A DNA stretch of 64,000 bases, from contig CBDBPN010000003.1 of the NCBI GenBank assembly GCA_965208745.1, forward strand, positions 682,001 through 746,000, in the 5' to 3' direction. This DNA is from VXNE01 sp965208745. GTDB lineage: Bacteria > Pseudomonadota > Gammaproteobacteria > Pseudomonadales > Azotimanducaceae. The notes under the pieces are model-generated. The model had not been told where the DNA came from, did no database searches, and was given only the letters and a program-made list of their open reading frames with translations. How positions within the stretch are numbered: the stretch's first letter is position 1; each line of letters starts with the position of its first letter. Positions 17,843 through 26,476 of this stretch are shown here, piece after piece. Position numbers and translations under genes: made by a program.

Positions 17843-17869
17843 GCCGCACCCACCCCCGGTGGGTGCGGC
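17843..17869. repeat. Perfect 12-bp inverted repeat with 3-nt loop
   Basis: GCCGCACCCACC, loop CCC, GGTGGGTGCGGC: a perfect hairpin about 45 bp upstream of the IS481-like transposase start. There is no T-tract on either side, so it is not a standard terminator. It may be a subterminal structure of the element or a block to transcription entering the transposase gene. Confidence 0.7.
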
Positions 17870-17917
17870 CACCCCGAAGACGCGCCGTTCGATCGCCGAT
17901 CGCCGGGCCGCGCAGCC

Positions 17918-17942
17918 CGTCAAGCCGCTACGCGGCTCCTCC
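17918..17942. repeat. REP-like motif, copy 1
   Basis: CGTCAAGCCGCTACGCGGCT followed by CCTCC; contains the small palindrome AGCCGC-TAC-GCGGCT. A near-identical copy (one base different) lies at 54066-54090 inside the 3' tail of an unrelated IS3-family element. Confidence 0.6.
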
Positions 17943-18248
17943 GCTACGCTCCGGCCGTCCCGGTGACGGGCCGCGCGGCCCGGCTACTGGGTTGCCTACG
18001 GCCGTAAGCACAGCTTCCGGCCTCCGCCGCAACCGGCGATCAGAACTCTCCGCGTCCCCGCCCCTCGTCCCATATGTCTCTGAACCCGGACACGCCGCGG
18101 ACCCGGCCCGCCTGCACCGTGCCTTGGGCGACGGTTGCCCCGGCGGCCTGGCCGCGGACGGTAACGCCACGAGTGGTTTGCAGTTCCAATCCCGGTGGGC
18201 AATGATCCCGTCCCCACGCACCCGTATAGCGCGCCTTTCGCAAACACC

Positions 18249-18785
18249 ATGATGAGACTTCGAAGTGGATTCCTTCGACTCGCCGCGTGCCTCGTCGGCG
18301 CGTTCCTGACCTGGAGCAGCCTGGCCGTGGAGGTCGGCGACATGGCTCCCGACTTCCGTTTGCCGGGATCGGACGGCCGGCAACACGCGCTGGCAGACTA
18401 CCGGGGCCAACACGTCGTCATCTCGTTCTTCCCGAAGGCCTTCACCGGGGGCTGAACCCTCCAGTGCAAGGCGCTGCGTGACAGTGCCCAGGAGATCGAA
18501 GCCTTCGATGTCGCGTACTTCATGGCGAGCGTGGATGCGCCCGAGACGAACAAGGCCTTCGCCGAGGAGAACCGGGCCACCTTTCCCGTTCTGTCCGACC
18601 CGGACCGCGCCGTGTCGACCGCCTATGGCGTGTTGTCGGAACGCGGCACGGCGAAGCGTTGGACCTACTACGTGGACCCGGAGGGCGTCATAGCGCGAAT
18701 CGACCGCGAAGTCGATCCACGCACGGCCGGCGCCGACCTGGTGCGCGACCTCGACAGCCTTGGCGTACCGCGAAAGGACCTCTGA
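18249..18785 (+). CDS. Exported selenoprotein peroxiredoxin (AhpC/BCP-like), in-frame UGA = Sec69
   Basis: Thioredoxin-fold peroxidase of 178 residues if the TGA at 18453-18455 is read as selenocysteine. A signal peptide (MMRLRSGFLRLAACLVGAFLTWSSLA) is followed by VEVGDMAPDFRLPGSDG. The active-site block reads FFPKAFTGG-U-TLQC-KALRDS: U sits exactly where peroxiredoxins have the peroxidatic Cys (PKxxTPGCT in BCP), with a possible resolving Cys four residues on. The frame stays open after the TGA through FPVLSDPDRAVSTAYGV and YYVDPEGVIARIDREVDP, ending at 18785. A SECIS-like hairpin follows the UGA. The signal peptide implies periplasmic action on peroxides. The alternative, a nonsense mutation in a Cys (TGC to TGA) gene, is made less likely by the hairpin and clean flanking frame. 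Confidence 0.85.
18459..18494 (+). promoter_or_regulatory. Bacterial SECIS-like stem-loop
   Basis: Upper stem GGCGCUG (18470-18476) pairs with CAGUGCC (18482-18488), 7 bp with one G-U, around the 5-nt apical loop CGUGA; an outer stem CUCC/GGAG (18459-18462 with 18491-18494) closes an internal loop. The apical loop begins 21 nt after the UGA and has G at its second position, as described for SelB-binding bacterial SECIS elements. It lies within the coding sequence, as bacterial elements do. Confidence 0.72.
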
Positions 18786-18795
18786 CCCGGCGTCG

Positions 18796-20772
18796 TCACG
18801 GCAGGGACGCCGCTTCGCCCACCTGCAGTTCGACAAAGCAACGGTAGGCGCCGCCCCGCCGGCGCATCAGTTCGTCGTGACTGCCCGTCTCGATGATGCG
18901 GCCACGCTCGATGAAGGCGATCCGGTCGGCCGAGCGGATCGTGCTGAGCCGATGCGCGATGACGATCAGCAGCCGCTTCTCGCGCTCGGCGTGGAGCGCC
19001 GCCACGAGCGCGTTCTCCGTCTCGGGGTCGAGCGCCGCGGTCGGCTCGTCGAGCACCAGCACGGGCGCGCGGCTCGCGAGCCCCCGGGCGATGGCCAACC
19101 GTTGCTTCTGGCCCACCGAGAGCGTTGCGCCGCCCTGCCCCAGCCGCGTCTCGAAGCCGTTCGGCAGCCCCTCGATGAAGTCGAGCGCGCCGGCCGTGCG
19201 CGCCGCCGCCGCAACCTCCGCGGCAGTCGCCCCGGGGTTGCCCATGCGGATGTTGCCGGTCACCGTGTCGTCGAACACGACCGGTTCCTGGAAGACGAAC
19301 GCGACGTTGTCGCGTACGCAGTCGACGCTGAGCTCCCTCAGGTCGATGTCGTCGAGCAGCACGCGCCCGGTGACCGGCTGGATGAACCCCGGCAGCGTGT
19401 AGGCAAGGGTCGATTTGCCGGCGCCGGTCGTCCCCACCAGCGCGATCATCTCGCCCACGCGGCCCGCGAGGCTCACCCCGTCGAGCGCCGGCGTGCCGTC
19501 GGGGTACGCGAAGGAGACCTCTTCAAGTGCCACGCGCCGGACGGTGCCGGACAACCGACTCCTGCCGTGGTGGTCGGCGTCGACCCGCATGTCCATGACA
19601 TCGAACACGCGCTTCAAGCCGGCCACGCTGTTCTGCAGATTGAACCAGAGCGCGCCCAGGGCGCCGGCCGTGATCGCGATCTGCAGGAAGTAGCCGTACA
19701 GCACGGCGTAGTCGCCCGCGGACATGCGGGCGTCGATGATCGCGTTCGCGACGTCGTAGAAGACGTAGAACGTCAGCCCGAGGATGACGGTGCCCTGCAA
19801 CGCCGCGAGGGACAGGTTCATCAGTTCGTAGCCGCGGAAGCGCCTGAACGACCGCGCGCTGTCGACGGCGAACGAGTCGCGCTGCCTGGCGTTGGCGCCG
19901 AGGCTCTGCACGGCGGCGATGTTGCTCATCCCTTCCTCGACCCTGGCGGTCGTGGTGGCCCCGGCCTGTCGGCTTGCCAGGGAACGCCGCCGCGTGATGC
20001 CCGTCATCAGGAACGTCGTCACGAGCACCATGGGCGCCGCGAACCATGCCATCGCGACCACGGACGGCAGGATCGAGAAGCTGTACTGGGCGGTCCATGC
20101 CACGACGGCTATCGTGTAGAGGCTGACGAGCGGCGTGACCAGGATGTCGTAACACACGCGCGAGATCGCCGGCGTGTCGTACATCACCCGGTACACGGCG
20201 TCGCCGATGCTCGAGTCCGCGAACCGCGTCATCGGCAACGCCATCAGGCGGCGGTAGAGCATCGAACGCAGATCGTGGTTGATGCGGTGCGTGGCCCGCA
20301 ACTGATACCGGTACTCGAACAGTCCGAGCAGCCCGCTCACGCGGCTGTCGGAGACGTTCACCTGGTTCTCGCTCTTGGTGGCGGTGTCGAGTCCCTCCGC
20401 CAGTTCGCCTTCGGCGCGGTCGCTGGCCGCGCCCTGGCCGAACGCGCCGATCAGCACGATGCCCACGAGACTGATGCCGACGATCGCCCAGACGATCTCG
20501 AACGGCGTGAGCCCCACCATGAAATCGAGCAAGGGCTGCGCATACGGAGGATACGGCGTCGGCGCCGTCCCGACCGGCATGCCCATCACCACGTGATCGA
20601 CCAGGATCTTCAGCGGCCACGGCAGGATGAGGACCACCGAGACGCCGACCAGGCTCAGGGCCAGCTTGACGGCGATGAACCTGCGGTAGGGCCACACGAA
20701 GGTCAGCGAGCGCGCGATGAGCCCCAGGGTCTCGCGCGTGCCGAACTCGCGGACCTCGTGCATGTCGCTCAC
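18796..20772 (-). CDS. ABC exporter half-transporter (permease-ATPase fusion), second partner
   Basis: Type IV ABC exporter subunit of 658 residues. Six membrane helices occupy roughly residues 25-350; the nucleotide-binding domain follows with Walker A LVGTTGAGKST, Q-loop FVFQEPVVFDD, signature ATLSVGQKQR, Walker B VLVLDEPTAAL with catalytic Glu, and H-loop IAHRLS. All ATPase motifs look competent. Its ATG overlaps the stop of the preceding half-transporter as ATGA, so the two are coupled and probably heterodimerise. Substrate (lipid, peptide or drug) cannot be told. Convergent with the peroxiredoxin gene, only 10 bp apart. Confidence 0.92.
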   Translation of the reverse strand: MSDMHEVREFGTRETLGLIARSLTFVWPYRRFIAVKLALSLVGVSVVLILPWPLKILVDHVVMGMPVGTAPTPYPPYAQPLLDFMVGLTPFEIVWAIVGISLVGIVLIGAFGQGAASDRAEGELAEGLDTATKSENQVNVSDSRVSGLLGLFEYRYQLRATHRINHDLRSMLYRRLMALPMTRFADSSIGDAVYRVMYDTPAISRVCYDILVTPLVSLYTIAVVAWTAQYSFSILPSVVAMAWFAAPMVLVTTFLMTGITRRRSLASRQAGATTTARVEEGMSNIAAVQSLGANARQRDSFAVDSARSFRRFRGYELMNLSLAALQGTVILGLTFYVFYDVANAIIDARMSAGDYAVLYGYFLQIAITAGALGALWFNLQNSVAGLKRVFDVMDMRVDADHHGRSRLSGTVRRVALEEVSFAYPDGTPALDGVSLAGRVGEMIALVGTTGAGKSTLAYTLPGFIQPVTGRVLLDDIDLRELSVDCVRDNVAFVFQEPVVFDDTVTGNIRMGNPGATAAEVAAAARTAGALDFIEGLPNGFETRLGQGGATLSVGQKQRLAIARGLASRAPVLVLDEPTAALDPETENALVAALHAEREKRLLIVIAHRLSTIRSADRIAFIERGRIIETGSHDELMRRRGGAYRCFVELQVGEAASLP

Positions 20773-22682
20773 GCCGCGCGTCCCGTCTCCGCCTCGACGA
20801 AGTCGCGGTAGACGCGCGCGGAGGCGATCAGTTCGTCGTGTGTCCCCTGCGCAAGGACCCGTCCATCACGCAGGTACACGACCTGGTCGGCCTGGCGAAT
20901 CGTCGACAGGCGGTGGGTGATGAGGAAGATGCAGCGGTCCCGGCCCCATCGCTTCAGGCTCGCGAGCACCCGCAGTTCGGTCTCCGCATCGAGCGCCGCG
21001 GTCGGCTCGTCGAGGATCAGGATCGGCGCATCCTTCACGACCGCCCGGGCGATCACGATGCGTTGCCGCTGCCCGCTCGAGAGCTTGGTCGCCCGCTCGC
21101 CGAGCGGGGTCCCGTAACCGTGCGGCAGTTGCTCGATGAATGCATCGGCGCACGCGACCCGTGCGGCTTCGGCAACGACCGGCAGCGACGCGTCCGGCAC
21201 CGCATAGCGAATGTTCTCGAGCACCGTGTCGGAGAAGAGGATGTTCTCCTGGGTCGCGATGGCGATGCGGCCGCGCAGCGAGTCGACCGTGACGCCCCGG
21301 AGATCGATGCCGTCGATCGTGATGCGCCCCGCGTCGGGGTCGACGAGCCGCAGGAGCAGCGACATGAGCGTCGACTTGCCCGTGCCCGTCGGCCCGACGA
21401 TGGCGGTCACGGTGCCGCGGGGCGCGACGAGGTCGACCCCGGTGAGTACCGGCCGGTCGGGCAGATAGCCGAAGGTGACGCCCTCGAAGCGCACCGCGTC
21501 ACGAAACGGAGGCAGCACGACGGCGTCGGCGGCGTCTTCGATATCGGGCTCGAGGTCCAGAATCTCGAACACGCGTCCGAGCCCTATCGCCATGTCCTGT
21601 GCGCGGCCCCAGAGCGCGATGAGCGCCCGGATCGAACCGAGACCGTCGTTCGCGCGGGAGTTGACGGCGGAGAACGTCCCGAAGTTCCACACGGCGAAGC
21701 CGAAGCCCAGCAGCAGACCCTGCGCAAACGTCGCCGCCGAGGCGTGCGACCACAGCGCCGCAAGGGACTCGACGGCGAGGATCGCGAGGCCGATCACCCC
21801 GAAGGCGAGGATGCCGAGCACCGCGAGGGACACGCGCGACCGGAACGCGGCATCGAGCGCGTGGCGCGACCGCTCGTGGAAGCCCCGCACCCGCTGCGGC
21901 TCGGTACCCGTTGCCTTGATGACGCGCACTCCCAGCACGCTTTCCTGGATCCAGGACGTCAGCGCGCTGTTGCGCTCACGGGCGTGCCGGAAACGCGTGC
22001 GCAGACGCGACGAGAACAGGTACCCGAGGTACAGGACGGGCAGCACCGTGAAGGCGAGCACCGCCGCAAGCACCGGCTGGAACGCCGCGACGATGGCCAC
22101 TCCGACCAGGTACCGCCCGAGGAACATGAGCGGCTCGAGGAAGACGAAGCGGATGATCGCGGTCACCATCGCGCTGTCCTGGTAGACGCGATAGATGGCG
22201 TCGCCCGTTTCGGCATTGGCGTGGAACGCGAGCGACTGCGCCTGCAGGCGGTCGATGAGCCGCACCCGCATCCGCTGGTTGATCTGCTGGAAGATCCACA
22301 TGCTGTAGTAGCTGAGGACCAGTCCCGCCGGGATGGCGACCCCCGCCAGGGCGATGGCCAGCAGGAGCGTCGGCAGGAGGAGCGCGCGACGCGCCTCGGC
22401 CGGGAGCTCCTCGACGTCGGCGAAAACTGCCGGATCCAGCCCGAACAGGGCGGCCGCGATGGACCCGATGGGCTTGCCCGCGAGCACGCCCGACGTTGCG
22501 ACCCCGATCAGCAGGAAGCCGAGAAACGCCGTCACCAGCGCAACCATCCCGGACGCCGTCAGGAACGTGACGAGGTGCCTGAGCGACGGGCGAATGAACG
22601 GCCACGTCCGCAGGAAGATGCTGGCCACCCACCGGGCGCTGAGTTGGTCACGCCCCGGGTGCGGGAGAAGCGCTGCGCGCAT
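20769..22682 (-). CDS. ABC exporter half-transporter, first partner
   Basis: Permease-ATPase fusion of 637 residues. The membrane domain has the conserved cytoplasmic coupling region NAETGDAIYRVYQDSAMV. The ATPase has Walker A IVGPTGTGKSTL, Q-loop IATQENILFSD, signature KLSSGQRQRI, Walker B ILILDEPTAAL and H-loop ITHRLS, all intact. It heads a coupled pair with the gene at 18796-20772 and starts 41 nt after the esterase stop on the same strand, suggesting one transcript of three genes. Sequence type matches multidrug/lipid MsbA-like exporters. Confidence 0.92.
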   Translation of the reverse strand: MRAALLPHPGRDQLSARWVASIFLRTWPFIRPSLRHLVTFLTASGMVALVTAFLGFLLIGVATSGVLAGKPIGSIAAALFGLDPAVFADVEELPAEARRALLLPTLLLAIALAGVAIPAGLVLSYYSMWIFQQINQRMRVRLIDRLQAQSLAFHANAETGDAIYRVYQDSAMVTAIIRFVFLEPLMFLGRYLVGVAIVAAFQPVLAAVLAFTVLPVLYLGYLFSSRLRTRFRHARERNSALTSWIQESVLGVRVIKATGTEPQRVRGFHERSRHALDAAFRSRVSLAVLGILAFGVIGLAILAVESLAALWSHASAATFAQGLLLGFGFAVWNFGTFSAVNSRANDGLGSIRALIALWGRAQDMAIGLGRVFEILDLEPDIEDAADAVVLPPFRDAVRFEGVTFGYLPDRPVLTGVDLVAPRGTVTAIVGPTGTGKSTLMSLLLRLVDPDAGRITIDGIDLRGVTVDSLRGRIAIATQENILFSDTVLENIRYAVPDASLPVVAEAARVACADAFIEQLPHGYGTPLGERATKLSSGQRQRIVIARAVVKDAPILILDEPTAALDAETELRVLASLKRWGRDRCIFLITHRLSTIRQADQVVYLRDGRVLAQGTHDELIASARVYRDFVEAETGRAA

Positions 22683-22723
22683 GCGGCTACGTCACCAGGG
22701 CCACCGCGGTGCCGGTTCGCGCC

Positions 22724-23761
22724 TCACTGTGGTGCGCGCCCCGCGTCGTTGTCGGTGTCGCCCCCGAAGTCCACGGTTTCGAAGTCGAGCTGGTTGGGCA
22801 CGCGTGGCGCGTACCGGCCGGAGCGTTTCGCACCTGCCAGGTGGCGCTCGGCCTCCGCGTCCGGTCCTTCCGGACGCAGGGCACGCTGGAAGAAACCGAA
22901 CACGTTCCGGAGGCGCCGCGGGACGGAGCGGCCGGTGTGGGCAGCGCCGCGGACCAGGTGATACTCGTGCTCGATGGCGGCGTCGAAGAGCAGGCGATGC
23001 ACGAGCTCCGCGCTCAGGAACGTGAGGTTGGCGTCCTCGTCGCCGGCCTCGACCAGCAATTGCAGGCCCGACTCGCGCAGGCGCTCGGCATTGTCGATGA
23101 CGATGGTCGGCGGATGGCGGGCCCGCCAGTACGCCACGTCGACCGGGTTCCCGAAACGCCGCTCCAGGAAACGGAACGCGCCCGGCCCATACGGTGTCAC
23201 ATCCAGGTCCGCGAACGAGGTGACCGGAGGGAACCCCGGTTCAAGCGCCGCGGCGGCGATGAACCTCTCCGGGTTGCGCAGCGCGATCCGCAGCGTCCCC
23301 TGGCCCCCCGCGGAGGCCCCGCCGATCACTGTCCCGGCCCTGCCCTGCGCGACGTGCCAGGTGGCGCGGACATGGGCGAGCAACTCGGTAACGAGGAAGG
23401 TTTCCCAGTCGTTGCCGCCGCCCTTCCAGTCGATCCAGTAGGAATTGCCCGTGATCGGCGCGACCACGACGATGGGTTCGATGGTCCCCTTCTCCCACGC
23501 GCGTTCGAGCGGGGCGCGCAGACGCCGCTCGAGCTGGTGCTCGCCGCTGCTGCCGCCGTGCAGCCACAGGAGGAGCGGGTACGGTGCTTCCCGCTTCGGG
23601 GTGTAATCCGGCGGCAACAGGATGTCGAAACGCGCTTCGCCAGGCACCAGTTCGGTCGCGACGCTCTGGTTGGAGAGCACGGACGCGTGTGCCAGGCTGC
23701 CGACGCACACCAGCAGGGCGACCAGCCAACCGAACGCGGTGACTCGCGGGACGCATCGCAT
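22724..23761 (-). CDS. Exported alpha/beta-hydrolase esterase (Fes/PHB-depolymerase-like)
   Basis: Secreted or periplasmic serine hydrolase of 345 residues. Signal peptide MRCVPRVTAFGWLVALLVCVGSLAHA; then DILLPPDYTP, YPLLLWLHGGSSGEH (oxyanion region), nucleophile motif GGASAGGQGTLRIALRNPE, an acidic residue in LLVEAGDEDANL and the catalytic His in LVRGAAHTGRSV. It resembles the enterochelin-esterase-like/S9-type hydrolases. ATG 23761 is chosen because GAGGAG lies upstream and the signal peptide then begins correctly. The C-terminal 45 residues are polar and probably disordered. It precedes the ABC exporter pair. Confidence 0.82.
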   Translation of the reverse strand: MRCVPRVTAFGWLVALLVCVGSLAHASVLSNQSVATELVPGEARFDILLPPDYTPKREAPYPLLLWLHGGSSGEHQLERRLRAPLERAWEKGTIEPIVVVAPITGNSYWIDWKGGGNDWETFLVTELLAHVRATWHVAQGRAGTVIGGASAGGQGTLRIALRNPERFIAAAALEPGFPPVTSFADLDVTPYGPGAFRFLERRFGNPVDVAYWRARHPPTIVIDNAERLRESGLQLLVEAGDEDANLTFLSAELVHRLLFDAAIEHEYHLVRGAAHTGRSVPRRLRNVFGFFQRALRPEGPDAEAERHLAGAKRSGRYAPRVPNQLDFETVDFGGDTDNDAGRAPQ

Positions 23762-23830
23762 GGCAGGGGCTCCTCGCTGGTTGCGCGACATCTTAGGGTA
23801 TCCGCGCAACCCGGGCGTCACTGCCTAGCG

Positions 23831-24545
23831 TCACTCCCCGCGTCGCAAGCGCCGCCTGAGGTCCTCGTTCTCCGCCTGGAGGGCCGGCCCTTAGCGCCTC
23901 CTCCTTCTCCCGGGGAGTCAGCAGATAGCCGCCTCGCCGCGGGTCGAAGAAGCGCAGTCGGTCGCCCTGCAACCGCAACTCCAGCCCGAGCATCGTCCCG
24001 TGGCAAGGGTTCCATCCCGTCGCTCCAGGGCCAGCGCTCGGTACTCGCCGTCCGACTCCAGCCGGCGGCCTTGCAGCATCGGCTCCAGGTAGTCTCCTTC
24101 CGGATCGAACTGCCAGTACTCCCGAACACCCAGCTCCGCGTAGAGCTTTCCTCTTCGTCACCTCGTCCTCGCGCCGGGTGCTGAGCGAAGTGATTTCCAG
24201 CACGAAGTCAGCCAGCTTCCCCTCGACCCAGGTCCGCCACACACGCCGCTCCGGCAGCTTCGGCACACCGATCGCCACGAAGACGTCCGGCGACACGCAT
24301 GCCCGAATGTCGCCCTCCCGGTAGTACATCATCATGTCGCTACCCACGTAGACATCCGCGCGGTCCCGATAGAAATCGTGCAGGGACTGCGCCGCGTCGA
24401 CCGTGGCGTGCCAGTGGATCGGCGTCTCCGCCATCGGCTTACCGTCCGACTCGGGGTAGTCGGACAGCGACAGCGGCCTTGGCACTGCTTTCCGCGCTAC
24501 GGCCGTGGCATCGTCTTGGGTCGGAACGGTTTCGGTCTCCCGCAT
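23831..24545 (-). pseudogene. Uma2-family endonuclease remnant (three frameshifts)
   Basis: The first 125 residues (MRETETVPTQDDATAVARKA... through VGSDMMMYYREGD, SPDVFVAIGVPK and LVLEI-type ADFVLEITSLSTR) match Uma2/DUF820 restriction-endonuclease-like proteins. An extra A after AAGAGG shifts the frame; the continuation KLYAELGVREYWQFDPEG is then read in a second frame, the block GTMLGLELRLQGDRLRFFDP back in the first, and the coiled-coil end LQAENEDLRRRLRRGE in yet another. Three separate indels make this a decayed gene. Uma2 proteins are widespread, often in IS-rich genomes, with unclear function. Confidence 0.85.
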
Positions 24546-24643
24546 GGCGGACTCCCCGGTCGGGCCACGCCTAGATGCCCGGAACGCTACCACAGCCCTC
24601 GCCGGCGCGATAAGGCGCGGCCACTCTCCACGCACCCAAGGAC

Positions 24644-25564
24644 TCACCCCCCGTCCACCCACGCCCTGATCAGGTGATGGGCGATGGCCATGGGACCCGG
24701 AACTTTCAACGTCGAGTGCTCCCCGGCCAGCGCCAGGCGCGCCTCGTCCCGCGGGAACCAGCGCACGTCGGCCATCTCGACCGGATCGATGCGGATATCC
24801 GTCGTCAGTGCTTCGCCGTGACAGCCGATCATGAGCGATGACGGGAACGGCCACGGCTGGGAGGAGTGGTAGCGGACATTGCCTACTTCGACGCCGGCCT
24901 CCTCGCGCACCTCCCGCCGCACGGCTTCTTCGATGGACTCGCCCTGGTCGATGAAGCCGGCCAGCGCCGAGTACATGCCGATGCGCGCCAGGCGCCCCGC
25001 GGCCTGGCCGAGCAGGCATCGGTCGCCGTCGGAGATCACCATGATCGCGACCGGGTCCGTCCGGGGGAAGTGCTGCGCGTCGCATTTCGGACACACGCGG
25101 ACGTGGCCGCCGCGGGCCGGCGTGGAACGCGCCCCGCAAGCGCTGCAGAACTGGTGCCGCTCGTGCCAGGCCAGTTGCGAGCGGCACTGCGCCAGGATGC
25201 CCGCATCACTGGCGGGCAGCACCATTCCCGCGGCGCGGGAATCCTCGAACCGGAAGCGGGACGGCAGGTCGAGGTCGCGCAGGGGCTCCTCGACCGCGGA
25301 TACGTCCTGGGCGAATCGGGGACGGTCGCCGGCCAGGCCCAGGAACACGGGCGGCGTTTGCACATCCAGTTCCAGGACCCGCGCCGGCGACAGCCAGCCG
25401 AGCCGGTCTGTGCCGCCGTCCTCGAGCAGCACGTTCAGGCGCCACATCGGGAGGTAGCAGCTGTCGGGGTCGCGGGCGGCGGCGGCCAGCCAGTCCGGGT
25501 CGCGGCGCAGGGCGTCGCCGCGGTCCAGCGGATTGCCGGCGAAGGTGTGGACGATGTCGGTCAT
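24644..25564 (-). CDS. nudC: NAD-capped RNA hydrolase / NADH pyrophosphatase
   Basis: Nudix hydrolase that cleaves NADH and NAD-capped RNA. The 306-residue protein has the N-terminal NUDIX-like domain, the zinc ribbon CSAC...CPKC in HQFCSACG and VRVCPKCDAQHFPRTDP, the Nudix box GFIDQGESIEEAVRREVREEAGV and the NudC signature SQPWPFPSSLM directly after it. Start ATG 25564 fits the usual family N-terminus; upstream in-frame ATGs lie in the divergent promoter region shared with the following dehydrogenase. Confidence 0.95.
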   Translation of the reverse strand: MTDIVHTFAGNPLDRGDALRRDPDWLAAAARDPDSCYLPMWRLNVLLEDGGTDRLGWLSPARVLELDVQTPPVFLGLAGDRPRFAQDVSAVEEPLRDLDLPSRFRFEDSRAAGMVLPASDAGILAQCRSQLAWHERHQFCSACGARSTPARGGHVRVCPKCDAQHFPRTDPVAIMVISDGDRCLLGQAAGRLARIGMYSALAGFIDQGESIEEAVRREVREEAGVEVGNVRYHSSQPWPFPSSLMIGCHGEALTTDIRIDPVEMADVRWFPRDEARLALAGEHSTLKVPGPMAIAHHLIRAWVDGG

Positions 25565-25699
25565 GCGGTGCGAGGGAACGGTACGGGAGGGAGCCGCAAC
25601 CATGCGGGGTCGCGCGCTGCCTGTCAAAGCCCGCCGGGACCGGCGCGCCGATCGCCGCTATCCTCTCTCCTCCTGCCAGGGTCCGGGAGACCGCATCCG

Positions 25700-26467
25700 A
25701 TGCTCGGCCGACTCGACGACAGGGTCGCGATCGTCACCGGCGCCGGCCGGGGCATCGGCGCCGGCATTGCCAGGGTCTTCGCGGCGGCGGGCGCGAAGGT
25801 CATGGTCGTCACCCGCACGGCCAGTCACGGGAAGGCGACGGTCGAACGCATCGAACAGGCCGGCGGCACCGCAGCCCTCTGCGGGGTAGACATCGGCGAA
25901 CTCGAGAACGTCGAGCGCGCGGTCGCGGAAACCGCCGAGCGATGGGGCCGCATCGACATCATGGTCCACAACGCGGCCGCCTTCCTGTTCGGCCGCGTCG
26001 AGGAATACTCGGAGGACGATCTCGAGACGGTCCTGTCCGTGAACCTCAAGGCGTGCTTTCGCCTGTCGAAGGCGGTGATACCGTTCTTCCGCGAGCGGAG
26101 CGGAGGGCGGCTGCTCTTCACCTCGTCGACCAACGGCCCGCGCGTGGTGCTGCCCGGAACCTCCTACTACGCCGCCTCGAAGGGCGGCATCAACAACTTC
26201 ATCAAGACCGCCGCGGTCGAACTCGCCCGCGACGGCATCACGGTGAACGGCGTCGAGCCCGGCTACATCCACACCGCGGCGATGGATGCCATGTCGGACC
26301 CGGAACGGCAGGCGCGGATGGCGGAGCGCATTCCCGCCGGCTACATCGGCGAGCCGGAGGACATCGCCCACTGCATGCTCTATCTCGCGAGCGACGAGGC
26401 GCGTTACATCACGGGCCAGACCATCTGCGTCGACGGCGGCGCGACGCTTCCGCCGAGGGGAACCTGA
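25700..26467 (+). CDS. Short-chain dehydrogenase/reductase (SDR)
   Basis: Classical SDR of 255 residues. Cofactor loop VTGAGRGIGAGIA, the NAG-equivalent HNAAAFLFG, catalytic Ser in LFTSSTNGPR, YxxxK in SYYAASKGGINNF, the VEPGYIHTAAM segment and C-terminal TGQTICVDGGATLPP are all present. MVVTRTASHG after the second strand lacks the acidic NAD determinant and has Arg, so NADP preference is likely (inference). Divergent from nudC and convergent with the broken symporter behind it (9 bp). Confidence 0.9.
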   Translation: MLGRLDDRVAIVTGAGRGIGAGIARVFAAAGAKVMVVTRTASHGKATVERIEQAGGTAALCGVDIGELENVERAVAETAERWGRIDIMVHNAAAFLFGRVEEYSEDDLETVLSVNLKACFRLSKAVIPFFRERSGGRLLFTSSTNGPRVVLPGTSYYAASKGGINNFIKTAAVELARDGITVNGVEPGYIHTAAMDAMSDPERQARMAERIPAGYIGEPEDIAHCMLYLASDEARYITGQTICVDGGATLPPRGT

Positions 26468-26476
26468 ACGGGGCCG

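Larger units (their letters stand above)
17797..18248. other. Intergenic stretch between IS481-like transposase and selenoperoxiredoxin
   Basis: No convincing gene in any frame. It contains the 12-bp hairpin at 17843-17869 and one copy of a REP-like motif at 17918-17942. The promoter of the downstream peroxiredoxin must lie here, but I see no clear -35/-10 pair or ribosome binding site. Confidence 0.5.

Noticed and set aside
16740..17870. Exact ends and target duplication of the IS481-like element.
   Set aside because: Terminal similarity is limited to a few bases (GACAxGGAG); I could not define a convincing inverted repeat or duplication.
18760..20811. 683-codon plus-strand frame over the ABC transporter.
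   Set aside because: Composition is Arg/His/Gly-rich antisense of a clear ABC protein with all ATPase motifs; no family motif of its own.
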